The notes beneath the pieces are model-generated. The model made no database searches. It had not been told where the DNA came from and saw only the letters and a program-made list of their open reading frames with translations. A stretch of DNA of 64,000 nt from JANELJ01 sp024511395 (lineage in GTDB: Bacteria > Pseudomonadota > Gammaproteobacteria > GRL18), in the NCBI GenBank assembly GCA_963681975.1, contig OY820613.1, forward strand, positions 496,001 through 560,000. Direction: 5' to 3'. Within the stretch, counting starts at the first letter, position 1. Each line of letters begins with the position of its first letter. A program made the translations under genes and the position numbers. Below, one piece after another: positions 43,988 through 55,200 of this stretch.

Positions 43988-45284
43988 ATGGTGCTTGAAC
44001 TCCAGTCAAAAGTGAGCTGGAATGAAGAGCAGTTTCGCCTGTTACAACACAAACAGTTTGGATCTTCCAGTGAAAAAGAGCCTCATCCTGACTTCTTTAA
44101 TGAGGCTGAAACGCTGGCAGACGAAGCTGAGCCAGAAGCCCGTGAAACCATCACTTATGAGCGTAAAAAGCCCGGTCGTAAGCCTTTACCAAAAGACTTG
44201 CCTCGTAAAGTGATTCGTCATAAATTATCCGAGTCAGAGCAACTGGAAATCATTCCGGCTCAGGTTTATGTGGTTGAACATGTTCAGGTAAAATACGCGT
44301 GTCGTGCTTGTGAAGAAGGTATTAAGATAGCGGCCAAACCCGCACAACCCATTCCCGGAAGTATTGCCTCACCCAGTTTACTGGTCTATATCATTGTTTC
44401 CAGGTTTCTGGATAGTTTGCCACTCTATCGACAGGAAGCAATATTCAACCGCTATAAGATTGATATTTCCAGAGCCAGCATGTCCAACTGGGTGCTCAAA
44501 TCAGCTGAATTGCTTAAGCCTTTCTATAATCGACTCCTGTACTACCTCATTATACAGAAAATTATCCAGGCAGATGAAACTACTTTGCGGGTGATCAATG
44601 ATGGCCGTGAGAACACCTCGAAGTCTTATATGTGGCTTTATCAAAGTGGGGACTATGCCCCCGAGTACCCCGTTGTTTTGTATGAGTATCAGCCCACCTG
44701 TGCTGGTCAGCATGCTAAAGCATTTTTAACGGGATTCCCGGGCTATCTGCAAATGGATGGTTTCCCTGGTTATCATATCTTTGACGGTGACGACAGTGAT
44801 GTTATCTTGCTGGGATACATGGCGCATGTCCGGCGTAAATTCCACGATGCCTTAAAAGCATTGCCCAAAGACAAACAGAAAAAGCCGGGCATGATACAGA
44901 TGGCTATCAGCAAAATAGCTAAGTTGTATGCAATTGAAAAACAAATAAAATACCTCAATGCTGAACAACGCTATCTTATTCGTCAGGAAAAAAGCAAACC
45001 CTTACTGGATGACTTTAAACAGTGGTGTGATGATAAAGTCTCTAAAACAACCAAAGACAGCAAGCTGGGTGATGAATCAAAACCCAAGGGGTGCTGATGC
45101 CAGTGCCATTTTATATTCTCTGGTGCAAACAGCGAAAGCCAATAATCTGGAACCCTTCGCTTTTTTGACGTACATACTGACTGAACTGCCCAAGCTTGGC
45201 AGGCATTATGATGAGGAAGCATTAGAGCAATTCATGCCATGGAATTTAACTGAAAAAATTCAGCCTTTAAATAAAGTGGCATGA
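43988..45284 (+). pseudogene. IS66 transposase TnpC, catalytic region deleted
   Basis: The N-terminal coiled coil (LELQSKVSWNEEQF, KQFGSSSEKEP) is followed by a zinc-finger-like segment VKYACRACEEGIKIA, then the IS66 core SLPLYRQEAIFNRYKIDISRASMSNW, IQADETTLRVIND and GFPGYLQMDGFPGY. After SKLGDESK the frame breaks at 45097 and the protein resumes GADASAILYSLVQTAKANNLEPF to NKVA at 45284. The DNA between, which should encode the NPAENAIRP block with the catalytic Glu, is missing. Non-functional. Confidence 0.87.
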
Positions 45285-45762
45285 TCCGTCAATGTGGGAA
45301 GTTTTGACGTATACGATTAAAGGGATGATTTTTCTGCCGGTGAGCTGAATAAACATGAGCGGCAGTGTATAAATCCAGAGGCACTTACCGGTCTGTGGGC
45401 TACTCAGGACAATTGGGCACTGGCCGACACCGGACAGACCGGCCAATGGGTTATCCTGGAAAAATTTAACTGGCTGGTGTCGCAGGTGTTTTCAGAGCTG
45501 GAGGACCGGCTTTACACATTTAAGGAAATGGATTATAAAATTAAAATTTATTTTCATGTTACCAAACGCAGTCTGTTTATTGCACGCCTGGATTATAATG
45601 AACAACAACAGCTCTGGCTGGAACAGCAGCGCATTATGGTAGTGGACCGTTACTGGTCCAGTTATAAAAAGCCGGCAAAAAATGAACAGGCTGGTAAAAA
45701 AGTACCTGAGTCCTCAGCTGAAAGCAGCTCAGATTCAATAATAATTGAGGGAATTCTTGTTA

Positions 45763-46575
45763 ATGCATAATAAAATATTTAAAAAAATTACTAAAATCTG
45801 TTGTGTTATTATTATTTTAGTATTCAGCTCAACGGTGTTGATAAATACAGTTTCGGCTCAGGAAACAGCCATGAGCTCACAAACAGCAGGTAAACAAAAG
45901 ACCGATGCAACCATTATAAACTTCTCAGAATATCAGCCGGGCAGTGGTCAATATACGGTTAAGATGACCATAACCGATGATTATTTATACATTGATGACA
46001 GCATGAATGCCAAAGGATTTATTTTGTTTGATCGGCAGAAAAAAATTATCTACAGTGTCAGTGATGATAACCAGCAGATAGTTCAGATTAATAACCAGCC
46101 GGTGACGATACCATCACCTATTGAATTGAAACTCAGTGAGAAAAAACTGCCCGTACAAAAAGATGCGCCTTTAATTGAAGGTAAGTCCTCTGAGCACCAT
46201 CAGTTTTATGTTAACGAAAAACTTTGTTATGAAATGATCTCAGTCCCTGGTCTGATGCCCGATGCGGTAACAGCCATGCAGAATTTTAAACAGGTTCTGG
46301 CAGGTCAGCAGGCAGACACTTTAAGGGGTATTCCTGCTGATCTGCAGGAGGGCTGTGATTTATCACAGAATACTTTTTATCCTAAACGTTATCTGCAAAA
46401 AGGTTTTCCAGTAATGGAAAAGGGACTATCCCAGGATCAAAATCTTCCGGAAGGGGACAAACTGTCAGCTACGGATGGTATCTCTTATTCCAGGGTATTA
46501 ATAAATTATACTCAGGAGCCGGTATCAGAGAGTCTTTTTAAATTGCCGGATTATGAGACATTGCCATTAAATTAG
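45763..46575 (+). CDS. Secreted or lipoprotein-like protein of unknown function
   Basis: 270 residues from ATG 45763, which overlaps the DUF1853 stop. An N-terminal signal peptide is clear: basic start (NKIFKKITK), hydrophobic core (CCVIIILVFSSTVLINT) and a VSAQE cleavage site near residue 30. The mature part is mostly beta-prone with YTVKMTITDDYLYIDDSMNAKGFILFDR and YSVSDDNQQIVQINNQPV, suggesting a periplasmic protein. No catalytic motif or transmembrane helix after the signal. I do not recognise the family. A small hairpin (46605-46624) follows the stop. Confidence 0.72.
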   Translation: MHNKIFKKITKICCVIIILVFSSTVLINTVSAQETAMSSQTAGKQKTDATIINFSEYQPGSGQYTVKMTITDDYLYIDDSMNAKGFILFDRQKKIIYSVSDDNQQIVQINNQPVTIPSPIELKLSEKKLPVQKDAPLIEGKSSEHHQFYVNEKLCYEMISVPGLMPDAVTAMQNFKQVLAGQQADTLRGIPADLQEGCDLSQNTFYPKRYLQKGFPVMEKGLSQDQNLPEGDKLSATDGISYSRVLINYTQEPVSESLFKLPDYETLPLN

Positions 46576-46647
46576 TTTATTACTTTAAACCTGATGTATC
46601 CCCACGAATTTATTAGAAAATTCGAGGTTTAAATAAGATCGACTTTC

Positions 46648-47480
46648 ATGGTGAAATATGAACAAATTTGTTTCGACCAAAAAACAAATCAAAAGAACCC
46701 CATGAAAGCCGCTAAATTATTACATAAAATGTTAGAAAGAACCTGCCCTGATATCCATAAAACCCGTTTAAATGCCTTAATGGCTGGAGTATTATCAGGT
46801 ATAAACCACCACCAAATTAGTGTAACCAGTTTGGTGAGGAATTTAAGAGAAAATTCTGTCACCAGCACCAAACATGATATAAAGTGCATGGATAGATTGA
46901 TAGGTAATAATAAACTTCATCAAGAGCGCTCTTTAATTTATAAAATGATGACAGACTACTTAATTGGCAAAGAGCCCCATCCACTACTGCCCATCCACTA
47001 CTGATTGTTGATTGGTCTCCAATACAGTGGCAAAGTCTCTTTCAACTATTACGGGTGTCTATTCCGATGGGCGGTAGAGCTTTAACCATTTATGAAAAAT
47101 GCTATCAGGAATCAGAGCTTAATAGTAATGTGGCCCATGATGCTCTGCTTGATGAACTCGAAAGACTGCTGCCCGATGGAAGCAAGCCTATCTTAATCAG
47201 TGATGCGATTTATCGCATTACCTGGTTTAAATCCGTTGAATCCAGGGGGTGGTATTGGCTTGTAAGAGTCAGGGGGAATGTTCATTTGTCACTGGGTGGC
47301 GAGCATTGGAATAGTTGCCGTCATTATATGCAAGATGGCTCAGCAAAAGCAAAACGGCTGGGTAATATTTATTACAGTAAAGTCTCCCGTTTTTGCTGTA
47401 ATGGGTATTTGCACTTGGGTGGCGGAAAGGGACAGGGGAGTACCGATATTCATAGCAAGATCCGTTATTTATTGATTTAA
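46648..47480 (+). pseudogene. IS4-family transposase (second type), broken by a 14-bp tandem duplication
   Basis: The frame reads LLHKMLERTCPDIHKTRLNALMAGVLSGI to IGKEPHPLL, then shifts because CCCATCCACTACTG is present twice in tandem (46976-46989, 46990-47003). Removing one copy gives HPLLIVDWSPIQW, the expected first catalytic Asp block. It continues RVSIPMGGRALTIYEK and ILISDAIYRITWF (second Asp) to 47480, and is then cut off 25 bp before the next IS4 element. The 3' third with the catalytic Glu is missing. This transposase is distinct from the other IS4-type element in the window. Confidence 0.85.
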
Positions 47481-48240
47481 GGTTATTTTAACCTTATTGT
47501 TCTATCATAGGTATGTCTTTAAGGATTTTATCATTTCGTTTCAATAGTTTACCCATCAGGATGTAACTCCAATATTAGGTTCTACACCGAACTGATAAAG
47601 TCCAGTAGACTTATCTCGTTTAGGATGGGCTCTGCCAGCATTTTCTTTCAGGAAAAAATACGTTCTTTCAAGCACATCCGTTAATTGTTTTCGTTTATGG
47701 TTAACAATGGATTCCAATAATGAATACCACCAGTAAACGGTCGTTTTGGAGACCGTCAATATTGACATCTCCATTTGGTAAAATTGTTCTATGCTACTGC
47801 ATATAAAGCGTTTCAGCATAGTCGCAATTAAACTGCTCCAAACCAAAGTTTCCATCAATGCGGGATTACTGGTTTGAAACCCCTGCAAGTTATTATGTGA
47901 CTTGCACTCTTTAAATAACAACTCAATCTGCCAGCGTAAGCGGTATAACTGGCTGATTTGTGTTGCTGAAAACTGTTCTGCTTTCAGATTTGTAACCAAA
48001 AATGTATGCCTTTTTTCTTTGGGACTCCAGATTGCAATAAGCCTTGTTTCTCTGGCATCAATTTCCACAACCATATCAATTAATTGTCGTTTTGGCAGAG
48101 ATTTTAACAAATCAGACAAGGATTTCGTTCTCTTGCTAACCACTTTCCCATCTTCTCTGGTGGCCCGGTGAACCGCTATCCTGGAAAGTCTCATTGCCCG
48201 TAAAATATAATACCCTCCATGGTCATCTGTTTCATTAATT

Positions 48241-49740
48241 AGTCTGCCCTGAATAAAACATAGTGCATTGATTTATAAAGAAATATTTCTTGATTATGGG
48301 TGTTAAATTTGCAGGTTTTTGGTAAAATAAGCCTTATTACCTTGCAAATTTCCAGACCAGAATGAAGCCAAAGAAACAGCCAAAAATACCTCAGGAAGAC
48401 CTGTTCAGGATGCGCCTTGAAAACATGCTGGACATAAACCATGAGTTGATTAAGTTATCAAAACACATAGATTGGGAAAGTCCTGATAAAGAATGGGGCG
48501 CTCTGTTTGTATCCACTAAAGGTGCTCCTGCCATACGCACTCGATTGATTGCAGGATTGCATTACCTGAAACACCTGCATGATTTATCGGATGAACAGGT
48601 AGTAAAAGGCTGGACAGAAAATCCGTACTGGCAGTATTTCTGTGGTGAAGAATACTTTCAGCATAAAATGCCTATACACCCTGTGACCATGACCAAATGG
48701 CGTAACCGGCCGGGTAAATCAGGCAGTGAAAAATTACTGATTGAAACCATTAAAGCCGGACTAAAGAGTAAAACCATAAAGCCCGGCAGTTTAAAGAAAG
48801 TCACGGTAGATACTACCGTACAGGAAAAGAACATCGCTTTTCCAACCGATTCAAAGCTCCTGAACAAAGCCAGAGAAAACCTGGTTAAACTGTCCAAAGA
48901 GCACGGTATTAAACTGCGTCAGAACTATAATCGGGTTGGGCCGCAATATGTACTAATGGCCAGTCGTTATGCTCATGCAAAACAGTTTAAACGCATGAAG
49001 AAAATGAACAATAAACTGAAATCCCGTTTAGGTCGTGTTAAACGGGATATTGAACGACAACTGCCCAACTATTCTGTTGATATTCAGTCTCTGTTTGAAG
49101 TAGCTCTAAAACAGGCTCAGAAACTGATTGAGCAGGAGCAGCACAGTAAAAACAAGCTTTACAGTTTACATGCACCGGAAGTCGAGTGTATCAGTAAAGG
49201 CAAAGCTCATAAGCCTTATGAATTTGGAGTTAAAACCAGTATCGCGGTAACTAACAAGGAAGGCTTTGTTATTGGTGCTCAAAGTTGTCCGGGCAATCCT
49301 TATGATGGACATACCTTGCTGCCACAACTGGAACAGATAAAACAGTTTACAGCCGTACAACCGGAACACTGCTTTGTTGACCGGGGTTATCGTGGACATG
49401 AAGTAAAAGACACTAAAGTTTTTATCTCAGGTCAGAAGCGAGGCGTTACCCGAAGTATTAAAAAGGCATTAAAACGGCGCAGTGCGATTGAGCCTGAAAT
49501 TGGTCATATGAAAAACGATGGCCGTTTAGACCGCTGCTACCTCAAAGGTGCAGTCGGTGATGCCATTAATGTGGTTATGGTAGCCGCTGGACATAACTTA
49601 AGAAAGATCCTCAATAAGCTCCGGCTTTTGTGGCTCAAAATTATTTCCGGTTTGATGGGGTCTTTTATCAAACCGGGGCAATCAGCTGCTTTAAACCTGG
49701 CTTGATGTCAGGCTTAAAACGGTATTATTCAGGTTGAACT
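48241..49740 (+). mobile_element. IS5-family insertion sequence, copy G (1500 bp)
   Basis: Ends AGTCTGCCCTGAATAA and TTATTCAGGTTGAACT; target duplication AATT (48237-48240, 49741-49744). It is inserted in the IS4 transposase gene in opposite orientation. Confidence 0.96.
48362..49705 (+). CDS. IS5-family transposase (copy G)
   Basis: 447 residues, open, catalytic blocks present. Private changes VKTSIAV for VKASIAV and PEHCFVD for PEQCFVD. N-terminus KPKK as in copies B and C. Confidence 0.94.
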   Translation: MKPKKQPKIPQEDLFRMRLENMLDINHELIKLSKHIDWESPDKEWGALFVSTKGAPAIRTRLIAGLHYLKHLHDLSDEQVVKGWTENPYWQYFCGEEYFQHKMPIHPVTMTKWRNRPGKSGSEKLLIETIKAGLKSKTIKPGSLKKVTVDTTVQEKNIAFPTDSKLLNKARENLVKLSKEHGIKLRQNYNRVGPQYVLMASRYAHAKQFKRMKKMNNKLKSRLGRVKRDIERQLPNYSVDIQSLFEVALKQAQKLIEQEQHSKNKLYSLHAPEVECISKGKAHKPYEFGVKTSIAVTNKEGFVIGAQSCPGNPYDGHTLLPQLEQIKQFTAVQPEHCFVDRGYRGHEVKDTKVFISGQKRGVTRSIKKALKRRSAIEPEIGHMKNDGRLDRCYLKGAVGDAINVVMVAAGHNLRKILNKLRLLWLKIISGLMGSFIKPGQSAALNLA

Positions 49741-50466
49741 AATTAGTTGACCTGAATAGTAGCCACGGTCACCTGATAATAACTGATTTTCCAGTTCATG
49801 AACGTCTGGTAACTCTGCTCGTTCTGAAAAACTATCCGGTGTCAGTGTGCTTTTTTCTATGCCTCCGGTTTTTAAGTCGTAGGTGACATGCAATTCCACG
49901 GCTGCCGGACTAATTGCTGTGAATCGCCCGGGATAATCCTTTTTCAGTGCCTTGTGAATAGCAAATGAACTGCCATCCCGGATAAGTAATTTATCAAAAC
50001 TGGCCAGAACAGGATGATTACATTTCAGTTTTGTATTTACCCGGTGATTAAAAACTTTATCTGCAACATCTCTCATCAATTGCGCAAATTCAGGCTTGGC
50101 TAGTTGATTATGAAAGGGCTTATAACGGATATTTTTATTCGTCAACTGGTTAAAGTAACGATGAATTTCCGAAAAATGCTTTGTCTCTTTATCACCCATA
50201 GCCGTAATCATACTCACTATAAGCTGAAAAGGGGTTATCTGTCTTAATCGTTGGGAAAAGCCAATGTTTTTGCCCGGTTTATTAAGTTTCTTTTCACTCA
50301 ATACGACTTTTAGTTTTTTTGATAATGTGCTACTTTTCATTTGAAGCCTTTTTGTTGATGAATAATTGCCTGAATAACAACTATTTGATCATCAAATTGG
50401 CTTCATTTCAATTCCTAAAGATCATACCTATGATTGTTCTATAACTAAACAGCTTTTCTATTAAAT

Positions 50467-51000
50467 ATGAATGTAAAAAATAACAAAGCCGGAAAAAAAC
50501 AAGTTGCCATCAGTGCCTGCCTGCTGGGAGAAGTTGTTCGTTATGATGGTCGTAACAAACAACATAGCTTAATCAGTAATATGTTTATGCAGCAGTTAAA
50601 AAAACAGGTTGAAATTATTCCGTTCTGTCCTGAAACGGCTATTGGTCTGGGTGTGCCCAGGGATAAAATTGAACTGGTCAGGCAAAAAGATGAATCAATT
50701 CGGGTTCTTGATATCGAAAATCACACATGGGATGTGACGGAGGTGCTACAATCTTATGCTGGTACTTTTTTAAAGCAATATCCGAATTTAAAGTATTTTA
50801 TAGTAAAATCACGTTCGCCTAGCTGTGGTTATAACAGCACACCGGTTTTTGTTAATGGGCTGGAAGTGGCTATGGATTCCGGTATGTTTGTGCAGTCCCT
50901 GCTGCACATAAAACCAGATATAAAAATAATTAATGAATCTGACTTATTAACTGAACAGGACTGTCTTGAGTTCTTAGGAAATATTGATTTTGAGTGTTAA
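50467..51000 (+). CDS. DUF523-family protein
   Basis: 177 residues with the two Cys-containing signatures of DUF523: ISACLLGEVVRYDG near the start and VKSRSPSCGYNSTPVF (about residue 120), plus FCPETAIGLGVPRDKIEL. Biochemical role unknown; the conserved Cys residues suggest metal or Fe-S binding. Many homologues are fused to DUF1722; this one is the short form. It overlaps the next gene by 17 bp, so the two are probably co-translated. Its start lies only 24 bp after the IS4 duplication, so its promoter may come from IS4 or have been moved. Confidence 0.87.
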   Translation: MNVKNNKAGKKQVAISACLLGEVVRYDGRNKQHSLISNMFMQQLKKQVEIIPFCPETAIGLGVPRDKIELVRQKDESIRVLDIENHTWDVTEVLQSYAGTFLKQYPNLKYFIVKSRSPSCGYNSTPVFVNGLEVAMDSGMFVQSLLHIKPDIKIINESDLLTEQDCLEFLGNIDFEC

Positions 51001-52267
51001 ATCTAAAATAACAACCATACTTACCCCCATTATTATCATTATTCTTGGTCTTGGTTTTTTTAAACTGATGGTGGCAACCCGTGACAAATCACCGGGCATT
51101 GAAATAAAAGAGCATGTCTGGCGGGTAGAACAGAGCCGGGTTATTAAGCAGAAACTGGCTCCGGTGATTACCCTTTATGGTAAAACAGAAACCACGGAAC
51201 TGTTTAATGCGGCAGCTCCGGCAGCCAGTGAAGTTATACGGCTGCTAGTAAAGGAAGGAGAGTTTATTGAGCAGGGGCAGTTAATGCTCAGTCTGGATCC
51301 TCAGGATTTTGAGCCTCTGGTTATGCAGGCACAGGCTAAAGTGAATGAGCTTCAGGCCTCGATTCGCAGTGAAAAAATACGCCATGAGATCAACCAGCTT
51401 TCCCTTAAAAATGAGCTTAAATTACTTAAGCTCAGTGAGAAAGCTCTGCAGCGGGCAGAAAAAATAAAACGTCAGAAACTGGGATCGGTATCCGAAACAG
51501 AGCAGGCTATGCAGCAGGTTGAAAGACAGCGGCTAGCCTATAATAGTATGAAATTCAAGGTTAGTGAACATGAGGCACGTATGGAACAGCTACAGGCGCG
51601 CCTGCTGCAGGCCGAAGCTGACCTGCAGAAAAGCCGTCTGGCCATGCAACGCAGTCAGATCCATGCGCCGTTTTCTGGTATTGTGGCGAAAGTAAATGTT
51701 TCCCAAGGTGACCGGGTGAATGCTAATGAGAAACTGCTCAGTTTTTATTCTATGCAGCAGCTGGATATCCGTGCCAAGCTGCCCATTAATATTCTGGGTG
51801 ATGTTCAGGCGGCTCTGAAACGTGGGGAGATCCTGAAGGGAACCGCATCCAATGGTGGACGCCATGTGGATATTCGACTGGTACGCCTGTCCGGTGAAGC
51901 CCAGGCCAGTGGTGTGGATGCCATTTTTACCATAGAAACTCCTGATGCCAGTTTTCGTATAGGCTCTATTGTGGTGGTGCGCCTGCAGCGCAGTGCCCAG
52001 GAAGGTTTAATGAAAGTGCCTTACCAGGCTATGTACGGTATGGATCGTCTGTACAAAATAGTTGATAGTAGCCTGAAGAAAGTTAAAGTCACCACCATTG
52101 GTGAAGCTCAGCTGGAACATGATGATAATGAGGCTTTACCGCAATTACTGGTGCGCAGTAAAGAATTAAACAGCGGTGATATGATCCTCAGTACCCACTT
52201 GCCCAACGCCGTCAGCGGTTTAAAAGTACAGGTGGTTGAAGCTGGGCAGGATCAGGCGGCTCAATGA
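50984..52267 (+). CDS. RND efflux periplasmic adaptor (HlyD/MFP family)
   Basis: About 427 residues. An N-terminal anchor (TILTPIIIIILGLGFFKLM, residues 9-27) is followed by a lipoyl/barrel-sandwich half EVIRLLVKEGEFIEQGQLMLSLDPQ, a long coiled-coil hairpin (about residues 105-220), the second lipoyl half SQIHAPFSGIVAKVNVSQGDRV and a beta-barrel region. It links the inner-membrane pump encoded next to an outer-membrane channel that is not in this window. Start appears to be TTG 50984, with AGGA five bases upstream, overlapping DUF523. The stop overlaps the pump's start (ATGA). Confidence 0.9.
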   Translation: MILSVKSKITTILTPIIIIILGLGFFKLMVATRDKSPGIEIKEHVWRVEQSRVIKQKLAPVITLYGKTETTELFNAAAPAASEVIRLLVKEGEFIEQGQLMLSLDPQDFEPLVMQAQAKVNELQASIRSEKIRHEINQLSLKNELKLLKLSEKALQRAEKIKRQKLGSVSETEQAMQQVERQRLAYNSMKFKVSEHEARMEQLQARLLQAEADLQKSRLAMQRSQIHAPFSGIVAKVNVSQGDRVNANEKLLSFYSMQQLDIRAKLPINILGDVQAALKRGEILKGTASNGGRHVDIRLVRLSGEAQASGVDAIFTIETPDASFRIGSIVVVRLQRSAQEGLMKVPYQAMYGMDRLYKIVDSSLKKVKVTTIGEAQLEHDDNEALPQLLVRSKELNSGDMILSTHLPNAVSGLKVQVVEAGQDQAAQ

Positions 52268-55200
52268 AAATATTGTCGGTTTTTGCCCATCATAAGGTTG
52301 CTGCCAACCTGTTAATGTTTATTATGCTGCTCAGCGGTATTTTTGCCCTGTCACGTCTGAATGTACAGTTTTTCCCCACCTTTGAACTGGATCGTATCCG
52401 TGTCAGGGTAATATGGAGCGGTGCCAGCGCAGAAGATATTGAACAGGGGATCACTATTCCCCTGGAGCAGTCGCTGAAAACCGTTGAAAACGTCAAACAC
52501 ATGACCTCAACCTCAGCGCAGGATGTCTCCTCCATCCAGCTGGAGTTTTTTGAAAACACCGATATGATCCTGGTACTGGATAAGGTCAAACAGAAAGTCG
52601 ATGAATTTCGTAATCTGCCTCTGGATGCAGAAAAACCCCAGGTTGAAAACCTGACCCGTTATGAGGGAGTTGCTAAACTTGTTCTCTCAGGCGGTCATAA
52701 TGGCGGGCCAGAACTGGATATGCATGAATTACGCATGCTGGCCAACCAGTTTGAACGGGAACTGATTAAACGGGGCATAGATAAGGTTGAAATCAACGGC
52801 CTTCCCGATGAAGAGATCAGTATTGAAATTCCCCTGGAACAGTTACAGTACCTGGATCTGACTCTGGATGAAATCAGTCAGCGAATTAATACTTTCAGTA
52901 AGGATATGCCCGCCGGTACCCTAGGCAGTGAACACAGTGCCAAGGAATTACGCTCTCTGGAACAGGCCCACAATGAGCTGGATTTTGCCGAGATCCCGGT
53001 GATCAGCACCAGTACCAACTTTGTCCGTCTGGGTGATATTGCCAGTATCCGGCGTCAGGCAGAAAAAGATGGAGTACTGCGTTTTAAAGACGGTGAGCCG
53101 GTAGTGGAAATGGTCCTGCAAAGAACAGAGGAAGGCAATACCCTGAAAGCTGCTCAGATCCTGCAGGACTGGGTGGCAGAGAAACAGGCCAGTCTGCCAC
53201 CTAATATCCGTATTGAAGTTTTTGATGAAAGCTGGAAAATGATCCGCGATCGAACCTGGCTGCTGCTTAAAAACGGCGGTAGTGGTCTGGTGCTGGTCAT
53301 ACTGATCCTGTATATCTTTTTAAATGTCCGGGTGGCCATTGGTATTCCGGTGTCCTTTATGGCAACTCTGGCCATTTTATACGCTGTCGGCGGTACTATT
53401 AATATGATCAGCCTGTTCGGTCTGATTATGGCCCTGGGTATCATTGTGGATGATGCCATTGTGGTGGGAGAGGATGCCCTGTCCCACTATCAGGGTGGAG
53501 AGGAACCGCTGCTGGCTGCAGAAGGCGGTGCCCGGCGGATGTTTGTGCCGGTTATAGCTTCTTCCATGACTACGATTGCCGCCTTTTTACCGCTGATGAT
53601 GGTCGGCGGCATTATGGGTAATATCCTGTTTGATATTCCGCTGATTGTTATCTGTGTGATTATGGCTTCTCTGGTGGAAAGCTTTTTTGTATTGCCCGGT
53701 CATTTACGTCATGCCTTCAGCCATTTTAAACGGGATGACAGGTCTCACCGTCCGGCACATCTGACCATTAGAAATAGACTGGATGATGCCTTTGACAAGT
53801 TTCGTCAGAATCGTTTCCGCTCCCTTATTACCTGGTCTCTGTCCCATCATGCTGTCATTATCGCTCTGGCCTTTGCCAGTTTGATTTCAGCCTTTGGATT
53901 GCTGGCCAGCGGACGAATTAATTTTACTTTTTTCCCTTCTCCTGAATCGACTATTGTGTATGCTAATGTCAGTTTTGTGGCCGGAACCTCCCGTGAAACT
54001 ACTGAACGCTATCTTAAACACATGGAAGAAAAGCTGAATGAAACCAATAAGGAGCTTGGTGGTGGGCTGATAGAAATGGCCGTGACTATTAGCGGCAGTT
54101 CCTTTAGCGGCGGCAGTTCCAGGAAAAAAGGGGACCAGCTGGGGGCTATTTTTGTACAGCTGACAGAACCAGACAAACGTTCAGTACGAAACCCGGACAT
54201 TGTTGCCCTGTGGAAAAGCATGCTGGATCAGCCGCCTGGTATGGATAACCTGACCATTGTGTCCCGTAAAACCGGGCCGCAGGGCAGTGATCTGGCCATT
54301 CGTCTGAGCGGCAACAATACCATGCAGTTAAAACAGGCCGCTACAGAACTGTCATCAGCACTGCAAAATATTGAGGGGGTTTATGGTATTGATGATGATA
54401 TGCCCTATGGCAAGGAGCAGTTAATTTATACCCTTAAACCCACGGGTCAGATGCTGGGACTGACAGTCGCCGATATCGGCCAGCAGTTGCGTACGGCATT
54501 TGACGGTAAACTGGTGCAGATTTTCCAGGATGGGGCTAATGAGGTGGAAGTCAGAGTACTGCTGCCCAAACAGGAGCGGGATCAGATCAATACCCTGGAA
54601 CGTATTAATATCCGTATTCCTTCAGGGGAGTTTGTGCCTTTAACCAGCGTAGCTCAATGGACAGTACGCCATGGTTTTGAAGTCCTGCGTCATGCCGAAG
54701 GTGAACTGGCACTGGAAGTGTCTGCGGAAGTTAATTCCAGTGTGAATAATGTGAATAATATTCTTGATCAACTGGAGCAGCAGGTTCTGCCGGAACTGAA
54801 ACAGAAATACTGGATTAATTATTCTTTTGAAGGCCGGGCAGCAGATCAAAAAGAAACCATGACCAAAATGAAATGGGGCGGCCTACTGGGGCTGACCCTG
54901 ATTTATATCGTACTGGCCTGGGTGTTTGCTTCCTATGGCTGGCCGCTGGTGGTTATGGCGATTATTCCTTTTGGTCTGGTGGGTGCTATCTGGGGTCACT
55001 GGATACAGGGCATTGATCTGACGCTGCTGTCTATTTTTGGTATTTTTGGTCTGTCGGGGATTGTGGTCAATGACTCAATTATTCTGGTGACTTTTTATAA
55101 GCATATGCGGGAGAAAGGGATGGCTGTACAGGAGGCTTTAATAGAGGCATCGGTGCAGCGCCTTCGAGCCGTATTGCTGACCTCTCTTACCACAATTGCC

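Larger units (their letters stand above)
42355..45314 (+). mobile_element. IS66-family element, decayed, containing IS982
   Basis: Ends GTAACCGTCAAA (42355) and the complement TTTTGACGTATAC (ending 45314). A perfect 8-bp duplication, GATTAAAG, lies at 42347-42354 and 45315-45322. Without IS982 it would be about 1.94 kb, shorter than usual for IS66, because of deletions in tnpB and tnpC. Confidence 0.92.
41733..45770 (+). pseudogene. DUF1853-family protein gene, stop codon plus IS66 insertion plus frameshift
   Basis: The frame opens at TTG 41733, overlapping the metZ stop, with LSEAFEYQRYQTPQVRALL. TAG at 41941-41943 follows YRS, after which the frame continues RLGIRFEAYWDFILELLKQ, GELDFVYQDKSGQLYHLELAVKFYLL and RLIGPNGQDWYERKLIHLF to QQGLIK. 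There an IS66 element is inserted with duplication GATTAAAG. Beyond it GMIFLP shifts frame and the gene continues GELNKHERQC to KFNWLVSQVFSELEDR, ending at TAA 45770. The LELAVKF and GPNGQDW motifs match DUF1853, whose function is unknown. Three separate lesions. Confidence 0.83.
47556..50340 (-). pseudogene. IS4-family transposase, interrupted by IS5
   Basis: From ATG 50340: MKSSTLSKKLKVVLSEKK, FHNQLAKPEFAQLMRDV, LIRDGSSFAIHKAL (first Asp) and LLSGDRGYYSGQLI (second Asp). IS5 inserts after codon 201 or so (AATT duplication). Removal restores GQLINETDDHGGYYILRAMR. The second half has VVEIDARETRLIAIW and YRLRWQIELLFKECK, an exact Y-(2)-R-(3)-E-(6)-K signature with the catalytic Glu. It ends at 47556. 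Apart from the insertion the gene looks intact. Confidence 0.92.
47506..50432 (-). mobile_element. IS4-family element carrying IS5 copy G
   Basis: Ends CATAGGTATGTCTTTAAGG (47506) and CCTAAAGATCATACCTATG (ending 50432). A perfect 10-bp target duplication, ATTGTTCTAT, lies at 47496-47505 and 50433-50442. Without the IS5 (1500 bp plus AATT) the element is 1423 bp and is the most complete of the three copies. Confidence 0.95.
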
